Below are positions 15,761-23,419 of a stretch of DNA of 64,000 bases, piece by piece. Under the pieces are notes generated by a model. The model did not search any database. It saw nothing but the letters and a program-made list of their open reading frames with translations, and was not told the DNA's origin. Source of the DNA: Flavobacterium lipolyticum (GTDB lineage: Bacteria > Bacteroidota > Bacteroidia > Flavobacteriales > Flavobacteriaceae); NCBI RefSeq assembly GCF_020905335.1, contig NZ_JAJJMN010000001.1:2604001-2668000 (forward strand), given 5' to 3'. How positions within the stretch are numbered: position 1 is the stretch's first letter; every line of letters starts with the position of its first letter. The position numbers were made by a program, and so were the translations under genes.

Positions 15761-17164
15761 ATGTCGTCTCACTACGAAGCACCCATTAGAAAACCTTTAG
15801 TTATAGGTGATAAATCTTATCACGATGTAACAGTAGATGTAGCTGCACCTGTTGAAGGGCCTGCAAACAAACAATGGTGGATTGTATTTTCAATCGCATT
15901 AATAGCCTTCCTTTGGGGATTAGGTTGTATAATTTACACTGTATCTACAGGTATCGGAACATGGGGATTAAATAAAACAGTTGGTTGGGCTTGGGATATC
16001 ACGAACTTCGTTTGGTGGGTTGGTATTGGTCACGCCGGAACATTAATTTCTGCGGTATTATTACTTTTCCGTCAGCGTTGGAGAATGGCTATTAACCGTT
16101 CTGCTGAAGCGATGACTATCTTCTCAGTAGTTCAGGCAGGTTTATTTCCAATTATTCACATGGGTCGTCCATGGTTGGCTTACTGGGTTTTACCTATTCC
16201 AAATCAATTTGGATCTTTATGGGTAAACTTTAACTCGCCATTACTTTGGGACGTATTTGCAATTTCAACGTATCTTTCGGTATCATTAGTTTTCTGGTGG
16301 ACTGGTTTATTGCCTGACTTTGCAATGCTACGTGATAGAGCAATAACACCTTTCAATAAAAGAGTATATTCTATCCTAAGTTTTGGATGGAGCGGTAGAG
16401 CAAAAGACTGGCAGCGTTTTGAAGAAGTATCTTTAGTACTTGCAGGTTTAGCTACTCCACTTGTACTTTCTGTACACACCATTGTATCGATGGACTTTGC
16501 TACTTCTGTAATCCCAGGATGGCATACCACGATTTTCCCTCCTTACTTCGTTGCAGGAGCGGTATTCTCAGGATTTGCGATGGTAAACACCTTGTTGATC
16601 GTTATGAGAAAAGTTTCAAATCTTGAAGCTTACATTACACTACAACATATCGAATTGATGAACATCATTATCATGATCACCGGTTCTATCGTAGGTGTCG
16701 CTTACATCACTGAGTTATTCGTAGCCTGGTATTCAGGTGTAGAGTATGAGCAATATGCTTTCTTAAACAGAGCTACCGGACCTTACTGGTGGGCATATTG
16801 GTCGATGATGACTTGTAACGTTTTCTCTCCACAGTTCATGTGGTTCAAAAAACTAAGAACAAGTATCATGTTCTCCTTCATTATTTCGATTGTAGTAAAC
16901 ATCGGAATGTGGTTTGAAAGATTCGTAATTATTGTTACTTCTTTACATAGAGATTACCTTCCATCTTCTTGGACAATGTTCTCACCAACATTCGTTGATA
17001 TTGGAATTTTCATTGGAACAATTGGTTTCTTCTTCGTATTGTTTTTATTATACTCCAGAACATTCCCTGTAATTGCTCAGGCGGAGGTGAAAACAATTTT
17101 GAAAGGAACAGGAGATAATTATATTAGAGAAAGAGCAGCAAATAAAGATTCACACCATGAGTAA
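15761..17164 (+). CDS. actC: Alternative complex III subunit C, NrfD/PsrC-like quinol-binding membrane protein
   Basis: The 467-residue protein has about ten membrane spans and belongs to the NrfD/PsrC family (for example FVWWVGIGHAGTLISA, IIHMGRPWLAYWVLP, PLLWDVFAISTYL). It anchors ActB and provides the quinol site facing the periplasmic side. The cytoplasmic N-terminus MSSHYEAPIRKPLVIGDKSY is typical of ActC. The last 8 bases overlap actD, which suggests translational coupling. Confidence 0.96.
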   Translation: MSSHYEAPIRKPLVIGDKSYHDVTVDVAAPVEGPANKQWWIVFSIALIAFLWGLGCIIYTVSTGIGTWGLNKTVGWAWDITNFVWWVGIGHAGTLISAVLLLFRQRWRMAINRSAEAMTIFSVVQAGLFPIIHMGRPWLAYWVLPIPNQFGSLWVNFNSPLLWDVFAISTYLSVSLVFWWTGLLPDFAMLRDRAITPFNKRVYSILSFGWSGRAKDWQRFEEVSLVLAGLATPLVLSVHTIVSMDFATSVIPGWHTTIFPPYFVAGAVFSGFAMVNTLLIVMRKVSNLEAYITLQHIELMNIIIMITGSIVGVAYITELFVAWYSGVEYEQYAFLNRATGPYWWAYWSMMTCNVFSPQFMWFKKLRTSIMFSFIISIVVNIGMWFERFVIIVTSLHRDYLPSSWTMFSPTFVDIGIFIGTIGFFFVLFLLYSRTFPVIAQAEVKTILKGTGDNYIRERAANKDSHHE

Positions 17165-17681
17165 TAAAGTAATATACGCCATTTATAATGACGATGATAT
17201 TTTGATGGATGCAGTAAAGAAAACCAGAGCTGCTCATCATCATATTGAAGAAGTTTTTACTCCATTCCCAGTTCACGGATTGGATAAAGCTATGGGCTTA
17301 GCACCAACAAGATTAGCAATTTGTGCATTTTTATACGGATGTGTTGGTATTTCTGTTGCAACATTCATGATGAGTTATATCATGATTCATGACTGGCCTC
17401 AGGATATTGGTGGAAAACCAAGTTTTAGTTTCATTCAGAATATGCCTTCTTTTGTGCCAATTATGTTTGAGATGACTGTATTTTTTGCTGCCCACTTAAT
17501 GGTAATCACTTTTTACATGAGAAGTAGATTGTGGCCATTCAAACAAGCTGAAAATCCTGATGTAAGAACAACAGACGACCATTTCTTAATGGAAGTTGCT
17601 GTAAATGATAACGAAGCAGAATTAGTTTCTTTTTTCGAAGGAACAGGAGCTGTTGAAGTTAAAGTAATCGAAAAGAATTAA
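17157..17681 (+). CDS. actD: Alternative complex III subunit D (DUF3341)
   Basis: The 174-residue protein has the DUF3341 pattern: an N-terminal soluble part (YAIYNDDDILMDAVKKTRAAHHHIEEVFTPFP..., quoted here only in part as its key motif VFTPFPVHGLDKA), then two membrane spans (LAICAFLYGCVGISVATFM and PIMFEMTVFFAAHLMVI). It is a structural membrane subunit of the complex. The start overlaps actC, and actE starts 8 bases after its stop. Confidence 0.94.
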   Translation: MSNKVIYAIYNDDDILMDAVKKTRAAHHHIEEVFTPFPVHGLDKAMGLAPTRLAICAFLYGCVGISVATFMMSYIMIHDWPQDIGGKPSFSFIQNMPSFVPIMFEMTVFFAAHLMVITFYMRSRLWPFKQAENPDVRTTDDHFLMEVAVNDNEAELVSFFEGTGAVEVKVIEKN

Positions 17682-17689
17682 TTGTAGCT

Positions 17690-18235
17690 ATGAAAAGGAT
17701 ATATAAAATAACACTTTTAGTTGGTATAACTATTTTAGTTTCATCTTGCCACAATAATTCGGCACCAAACTATCAGTATTTCCCAAATATGTATGAATCT
17801 GTTGCTTACGAGCCCTATACAGAAGCAAAAGTATTTAAAGGAGGAAAAGAAGGACAGCTTCCTGTAGAAGGAACTATCAACAGAGGTTTTGAACCTTATG
17901 AGTATGAGAATTCAACTGCTGGTTATGAATTAGCGAAAGCAAATTTAAAATCACCTTTGACTGAAGCTGAAAAAAGTTCTGAAAAAGGAAAAGAACTTTT
18001 TGAAATTTATTGTATCAGCTGCCATGGTGCAACTGGAAACGGTAAAGGTAAATTGGTTGAAAGAGAAAAATTTCTTGGAGTACCTAGCTACAAAGACAGA
18101 GTAATCACTGAAGGGAGTATCTTTCACGTTGAGACTTATGGTTTAAATGCAATGGGTTCACATGCAAATCAATTAAGTGCCCACGAACGTTGGTTAGTTG
18201 CTGACTATGTTCTAAAACTAAAAAGCCAATTATAA
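17690..18235 (+). CDS. actE: Alternative complex III subunit E, lipoprotein monoheme cytochrome c
   Basis: The 181-residue protein has a lipoprotein signal MKRIYKITLLVGITILVSSC with the lipidated cysteine at 20, then the ActE start YFPNMYESVAYEPYTEA. The single heme site is CISCH (108-112), with MGSHANQLS supplying the likely Met ligand. It is membrane-tethered on the periplasmic side and probably carries electrons from ActA to the CuA centre of CoxB. Confidence 0.95.
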   Translation: MKRIYKITLLVGITILVSSCHNNSAPNYQYFPNMYESVAYEPYTEAKVFKGGKEGQLPVEGTINRGFEPYEYENSTAGYELAKANLKSPLTEAEKSSEKGKELFEIYCISCHGATGNGKGKLVEREKFLGVPSYKDRVITEGSIFHVETYGLNAMGSHANQLSAHERWLVADYVLKLKSQL

Positions 18236-18262
18236 TTGTTGAACAAACTGATCGTAATAGAT

Positions 18263-19783
18263 ATGTATACATTTTCAAGTAAATTAAAAACTTTTTCTAT
18301 CGTCCTAATGGTTCTTGGCCTATTAGGAATTGGGTATGGTTTTTTAAATGCACCTAAAGATATTCAAGAAGTTGAAAAAATACTAGCTGCAGATGCTCAT
18401 GGTTCTCATGGTGCTGCGCATGGTGAAGCTGCGGAAGCTTCTCATGAAACTGCAGGTCATGAAGCTACAGAAGCTTCACATGAAGGTGCTGCACATGCAG
18501 AAGCTCCGGCAGCTTCACATGATACAGCAGAAGCTTCACATGATTCACTTAAAGGTGCAGCGCACGCAGAAACTCCAGCAGTTTCTCATGAAGCTGCAAA
18601 AGTTTCACATGACTCACACGAAGGTGGAGAGCATGCGAAAGTTGATGCCGCAGGTGAACATGAAAAACATTTGGAGCATGTATTGCACCAATTGCAAAAC
18701 AAACCATGGTCAGCATTATATGTTGCTTGTATTTTCTTTTTACTACTTTCTATGGGAGTTTTAGCATTTTATGCTATTCAACAAGTTGCTCAGGCAGGTT
18801 GGTCTCCGGTATTGTTTAGAGTAATGCAGGGAATCACAGGTTATTTACCAGCTGGTTCTGTTATATTCTTTATTATTTTAGTACTTTGCGGATTGCATTT
18901 TAACCACATTTTCGTTTGGTTAGGAGAAGGAGTTACAGATCCAAAACATGCTAATTATGATGCTATCATTGCTGGAAAAGCAGGTTACCTTAACTTTCCA
19001 TTTTGGATCATCAGAGCAGCAATCTTTTTAATAGGATGGAACTTATACCGTCACTATTCCAGAAAAAACTGTTTGGCTCAGGACGAAGCTAAAGATGATC
19101 TATACTACAAAAAGAACTTTAAGTTATCTGCAGGATTCTTAGTTTTCTTTATCGTATCTGAGTCTATTATGTCTTGGGACTGGATTATGTCATTTGATCC
19201 ACACTGGTTCAGTACATTGTTCGGATGGTATGTTTTTGCTTCTTTCTTTGTAAGTGGTATTACTACAATCGCATTAGTAACGATCTACTTAAAATCTAAA
19301 GGATATTTAGAATATGTAAACACAAGCCATATTCATGATTTAGCTAAATTCATGTTTGGTATCAGTGTATTCTGGACATACTTATGGTTCTCACAATTCA
19401 TGTTGATCTGGTACGCTAATATTCCTGAAGAGGTTACGTATTTCGTAACTAGAATTCAATTATACAACTTACCATTTTTTGGAGCTGTAGTTATGAACTT
19501 TTTGTTCCCATTATTAATATTGATCAATACAGACTTCAAACGTCTTAACTGGGTTATCGTAATGGCTGGTGTAGTGATCTTGTTAGGACACTATGTTGAT
19601 TTCTTTAATATGATTATGCCTGGTACAGTTGGAGATAAATGGTTTATTGGAGTTTCTGAAATTGCATCTATTCTTTTCTTCTTAGGTTTGTTTATTTTTG
19701 TCGTATTTACTGCATTAACTAAAGCTCCTTTGTTAGCAAAAAGAAATCCTTTCATTGAAGAAAGTAAACATTTTCATTATTAA
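18263..19783 (+). CDS. actF: Alternative complex III subunit F, with a His-rich insertion
   Basis: The protein has 506 residues from the ATG at 18263 (MYTFSSKLKTFSIVLMVLG). A TTG directly after the actE stop would add 9 residues and is less likely. After the first membrane span comes an unusual low-complexity stretch (about 44-140) made of short degenerate repeats such as AEASHE, AAHAEAP and KVSHDSHE, with more than 20 histidines. The remaining part is an NrfD-like membrane domain with about nine spans (ALYVACIFFLLLSMGVLAFY onward). ActF resembles ActC but is thought to have a structural or proton-path role. The His-rich loop may bind metal ions such as copper for the oxidase; this is inference. 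Confidence 0.94.
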   Translation: MYTFSSKLKTFSIVLMVLGLLGIGYGFLNAPKDIQEVEKILAADAHGSHGAAHGEAAEASHETAGHEATEASHEGAAHAEAPAASHDTAEASHDSLKGAAHAETPAVSHEAAKVSHDSHEGGEHAKVDAAGEHEKHLEHVLHQLQNKPWSALYVACIFFLLLSMGVLAFYAIQQVAQAGWSPVLFRVMQGITGYLPAGSVIFFIILVLCGLHFNHIFVWLGEGVTDPKHANYDAIIAGKAGYLNFPFWIIRAAIFLIGWNLYRHYSRKNCLAQDEAKDDLYYKKNFKLSAGFLVFFIVSESIMSWDWIMSFDPHWFSTLFGWYVFASFFVSGITTIALVTIYLKSKGYLEYVNTSHIHDLAKFMFGISVFWTYLWFSQFMLIWYANIPEEVTYFVTRIQLYNLPFFGAVVMNFLFPLLILINTDFKRLNWVIVMAGVVILLGHYVDFFNMIMPGTVGDKWFIGVSEIASILFFLGLFIFVVFTALTKAPLLAKRNPFIEESKHFHY

Positions 19784-19802
19784 TATTTAAAGAAGTAAAC
19801 AG

Positions 19803-20999
19803 ATGACAAGTTTGTTGGTAATTATAGTTTTAGTTTTATTAGCAGTTGCATTGTGGCAATTGACCAAGATATTCGATCTTACGCAGGTGGGATCCTCTTC
19901 TTCGGACGATTCGCAAGTAGCATCTGATAATGATAATAATGTTCAGGGATATGTTATGTTTGGCTTTTTGGCTTTCATTTATATCTTTACGATTTACGGT
20001 TTACTAAAATGGGGTGGTTTAGCACTTCATACTCCGGCTTCAGAGCACGGACTTTTGGTAGATAATTTAATGAATATTACCTGGGTTTTAATTTTTGTAG
20101 TTCAGTTTATTACACAAGGTTTATTATACTGGTTCTCTTTTAAAAACAGAGGACATAAAGATAAAAAAGCTTTATTCTTTGCTGATAGTAATAAATTAGA
20201 AGCAATTTGGAGTATTATTCCATCTGTAGTTTTGGCTTGTTTAATTCTTTACGGATTATACGCTTGGAACAACATTATGTTTGTTGATAAAGACGAGGAT
20301 GTAATCGAAATTGAATTATACGCTCAACAATTTAAATGGACAGCAAGATATGCTGGTCAGGACAATGTTTTAGGAAAAGCAAACGTTCGTTTAATCGAAG
20401 GTGTTAATACTTTAGGAGTTGACATGTCTGATCCTAATGCTCAGGATGATATTGTAGTTACTGAATTGCATATTCCAAAAGGTAAAAAAGTACATTTCAA
20501 AATGCGTTCTCAAGACGTATTGCACTCGGCTTACATGCCTCACTTTAGAGCGCAGATGAACTGTGTTCCGGGTATGGTTACTGAATTTGCTTTTATTCCA
20601 ACGTACACTACTTCTGAATACAGAGAGTTACCTTTTATGGTGGAGAAAGTTGCACACATCAATAAACTTAGAGCTGAAAAAAGCGTTGAGTTAGTGGCTA
20701 AAGGTGGAACAGCTTTAGATCCTTATACATTTGACTATTTATTATTATGTAATAAAATCTGTGGATCTTCTCACTACAACATGCAAATGAAAGTAGTTGT
20801 GGATACTCCGGAAGATTATAAAAAATGGTTAAGCGAAAAAACTACATTAGCTCAGGATATTAAAGCCGCTGCTGCTGCAGATGCTGAAAAAAAGGCTGGT
20901 GAAGAAGCAAAAGCGAGCACTGATAGTACTGCTAAAGATACTGTGAAAGCAGTTATTGATACGGTTAAAGCAGTTGTAGCTAAAGTGGCTATGAAATAA
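19803..20999 (+). CDS. coxB: Cytochrome c oxidase subunit II (CuA)
   Basis: The 398-residue protein has one leading span (TSLLVIIVLVLLAVALW), then two more spans in the usual subunit II hairpin and the cupredoxin domain. The CuA ligands are complete: H241 in HSAYMPHF and C316, C320, H324, M327 in CNKICGSSHYNM. The C-terminal tail (about 345-398) is Ala/Lys-rich and of low complexity (AAAADAEKKAGEEAKAS). The extra N-terminal span is common in Bacteroidota. It receives electrons from ActE or ActA; its position after actF supports an ACIII-oxidase supercomplex. Confidence 0.95.
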   Translation: MTSLLVIIVLVLLAVALWQLTKIFDLTQVGSSSSDDSQVASDNDNNVQGYVMFGFLAFIYIFTIYGLLKWGGLALHTPASEHGLLVDNLMNITWVLIFVVQFITQGLLYWFSFKNRGHKDKKALFFADSNKLEAIWSIIPSVVLACLILYGLYAWNNIMFVDKDEDVIEIELYAQQFKWTARYAGQDNVLGKANVRLIEGVNTLGVDMSDPNAQDDIVVTELHIPKGKKVHFKMRSQDVLHSAYMPHFRAQMNCVPGMVTEFAFIPTYTTSEYRELPFMVEKVAHINKLRAEKSVELVAKGGTALDPYTFDYLLLCNKICGSSHYNMQMKVVVDTPEDYKKWLSEKTTLAQDIKAAAAADAEKKAGEEAKASTDSTAKDTVKAVIDTVKAVVAKVAMK

Positions 21000-21030
21000 T
21001 ATTTATTAAGAAAATTTAAAGTACACATAT

Positions 21031-22833
21031 ATGTCAGCAGAAGCGCACGGTCACGATCACGGACACGATCACGAGCACGAACATCATCATAAAGACACCT
21101 TCATTACTAAATACATCTTTAGTATTGATCACAAAATGATTGCTAAGCAATACTTACTTACAGGTATTGTAATGGGAGTAATTGGTATTGCAATGTCGTT
21201 GCTTTTCAGAATGCAATTGGCTTGGCCAGAAGAGTCTTTTAAAATTTTTAATGTTTTATTAGGAGATAAATTTGCACCTGATGGTGTAATGGCAAATGAT
21301 ATTTATCTGGCTTTGGTTACCATTCACGGTACCATCATGGTATTCTTTGTACTGACGGCCGGTTTGAGCGGAACCTTTAGTAACTTATTGATTCCACTTC
21401 AAATTGGAGCGCGAGATATGGCTTCCGGATTTATGAATATGATTTCATACTGGTTGTTCTTCTTATCTGCTGTAGTAATGTTATGTTCCTTATTTGTTGA
21501 AGCTGGACCAGCATCTGCAGGTTGGACAATTTACCCGCCATTAAGTGCTTTACCACAAGCAATCCCAGGTTCTGGAACAGGTATGACTTTGTGGTTAGTT
21601 TCAATGGCTATCTTTATCGCATCTTCTTTAATGGGATCTTTGAACTACATTGTAACGGTTATCAACCTTAGAACAAAAGGAATGTCTATGACAAGACTTC
21701 CATTGACTATCTGGACATTTTTCGTAACAGCTATCATTGGTGTTATTTCGTTCCCTGTATTATTGTCAGCTGCTTTATTATTGATCTTTGACAGAAGTTT
21801 TGGTACTTCATTCTTCTTATCTGATATCTATATTGCCGGAGAGGTTTTACACTACCAAGGTGGTTCTCCTGTATTGTTCGAACACTTATTCTGGTTTTTA
21901 GGACACCCTGAGGTTTACATCGTAATCTTACCAGCAATGGGTCTTGTTTCTGAAATTATGGCTACAAACTCTCGTAAACCAATCTTTGGTTACAGAGCGA
22001 TGATTATGTCAGTTCTTGCAATTGCATTTTTATCTACAATTGTTTGGGGTCACCATATGTTTATTTCAGGTATGAATCCTTTCTTAGGATCTGTATTTAC
22101 CTTTACTACTTTATTGATTGCAATTCCATCTGCTGTAAAAGCGTTCAACTGGATCACAACTTTATGGAAAGGTAACTTACAATTCAACCCTGCAATGTTA
22201 TTCTCTATCGGAATGGTTTCTACTTTCATCACTGGAGGTTTAACAGGAATCATTTTAGGAGATAGTACGCTGGATATTAACGTTCACGATACTTACTTCG
22301 TAATTGCTCACTTTCACTTAGTAATGGGTATTTCTGCACTTTATGGAATGTTTGCTGGTATTTACCACTGGTTCCCTAAAATGTACGGAAGAATGTTGAA
22401 TAAAAATTTAGGTTACATTCACTTTTGGATCACAGCAGTTTGTGCTTACGGAGTATTCTTCCCAATGCACTTTATCGGATTAGCTGGTTTACCAAGACGT
22501 TACTATACAAACACAAACTTCCCATTATTTGATGATTTACAAAATGTGAATGTTTTAATTACAACATTTGCTCTTGTAGGAGGTGCGTTCCAATTAGTAT
22601 TCTTATACAATTTCTTCGTTAGTATTTTCTACGGTAAGAAAGCAGTTCAGAATCCATGGAAATCAACAACATTAGAGTGGACTACTCCTGTAGAACATAT
22701 CCACGGTAACTGGCCAGGTGAAATTCCTCACGTATACCGTTGGCCGTATGACTACAGTAACCCGAATCACGATGTAGATTTTGTACCGCAAAATGTACCG
22801 ATGAAAGAAGGTGAAGAAGTTCTACACCACTAA
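21031..22833 (+). CDS. coxA: Cytochrome c oxidase subunit I
   Basis: The 600-residue heme-copper oxidase subunit reduces O2 to water and pumps protons. Key residues are present: CuB ligand H292 with the cross-linked Y296 in GHPEVYIVILP, H341 and H342 in WGHHMF (CuB), and H427 and H429 in AHFH (heme a3 and heme a). The EVY motif is that of A-type oxidases. The N-terminus is a striking His tail (HGHDHGHDHEHEHHHKD), and the C-terminus again ends in HH. Last gene of the act-cox operon. Subunit III and assembly genes are not nearby. Confidence 0.97.
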   Translation: MSAEAHGHDHGHDHEHEHHHKDTFITKYIFSIDHKMIAKQYLLTGIVMGVIGIAMSLLFRMQLAWPEESFKIFNVLLGDKFAPDGVMANDIYLALVTIHGTIMVFFVLTAGLSGTFSNLLIPLQIGARDMASGFMNMISYWLFFLSAVVMLCSLFVEAGPASAGWTIYPPLSALPQAIPGSGTGMTLWLVSMAIFIASSLMGSLNYIVTVINLRTKGMSMTRLPLTIWTFFVTAIIGVISFPVLLSAALLLIFDRSFGTSFFLSDIYIAGEVLHYQGGSPVLFEHLFWFLGHPEVYIVILPAMGLVSEIMATNSRKPIFGYRAMIMSVLAIAFLSTIVWGHHMFISGMNPFLGSVFTFTTLLIAIPSAVKAFNWITTLWKGNLQFNPAMLFSIGMVSTFITGGLTGIILGDSTLDINVHDTYFVIAHFHLVMGISALYGMFAGIYHWFPKMYGRMLNKNLGYIHFWITAVCAYGVFFPMHFIGLAGLPRRYYTNTNFPLFDDLQNVNVLITTFALVGGAFQLVFLYNFFVSIFYGKKAVQNPWKSTTLEWTTPVEHIHGNWPGEIPHVYRWPYDYSNPNHDVDFVPQNVPMKEGEEVLHH

Positions 22834-22844
22834 AAATATTTTAA

Positions 22845-22872
22845 AAGACTGTCTGAGAAGACAGTCTTTTTT
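22845..22872 (+). terminator. Terminator of the act-cox operon
   Basis: AAGACTGTCT (22845-22854), loop GAGA, AGACAGTCTT (22859-22868) and then TTTT. A perfect 10-bp stem. Confidence 0.93.
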
Positions 22873-22932
22873 GTTTTTATAAGCCGCATAGAATGCGAAT
22901 CTGATTATTTGATTTGCGTAGGAAAAGATTTG

Positions 22933-23169
22933 AATCCAAATTTCAATTGTGACAGGAGCACTATTGAAATTTGGATTTGCTGTGAAGGAACTATGGCAAA
23001 AGCATGGTGCGCAGTACTATGAATGATGATGGCAATTGTGGGTTACGCCCTGAAAGGGCAAAAGCCTGTCCGCAAAGAAAAGCATCCGGTATATTTAGTA
23101 CTTGATTCTCTAAGAATGCTTTTTTTATTGGGATTTGTTGGAGTTGAAAATTGCTTTTGCCCTTTCAGG
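22933..23169. repeat. Intergenic inverted repeats (possible repeat element)
   Basis: The 550-bp gap after coxA holds two long perfect inverted repeats. Arms 22933-22947 and 22963-22977 (AATCCAAATTTCAAT and its complement, 15-base loop), and arms 23049-23065 and 23153-23169 (CCTGAAAGGGCAAAAGC and its complement, 87-base spacer). Within the second, AAAGCAT and ATGCTTT pair again. The stretch looks like a structured repeat element rather than a gene. A frame of 83 codons across it (23023-23274) has poor codon use and was not called. Confidence 0.6.
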
Positions 23170-23419
23170 ATAATTCTACACCTTAATCGAAGTTGTAGCG
23201 CTTTGCACTATGCTCGCGCTTTTCTGGCTTTCAGTCCTTTTTGCCAACTTTTGTTCTTGGTTCGAAAAAGTTAATTAGTTGTAGTCATAATTAGCCTTAG
23301 CTTTTTATGGTTTGTAAAAGTGAGAAAAATAGCAGGTTAAATGATTGACAGGTAGATAATTATTGTATATTTATATAGAAACAGGTTTCATTTTTCATAA
23401 GTAAATTAATCGCTGTAAT

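Noticed and set aside
18393..18764. 123-codon frame rich in K, L, M and H inside actF
   Set aside because: An alternate-frame reading of the His-rich repeat insertion; actF is continuous and conserved in its own frame.
23023..23274. 83-codon frame in the gap after coxA
   Set aside because: It is spread over the inverted repeats, with cysteine- and leucine-rich composition unlike its neighbours; more likely a structured non-coding repeat.
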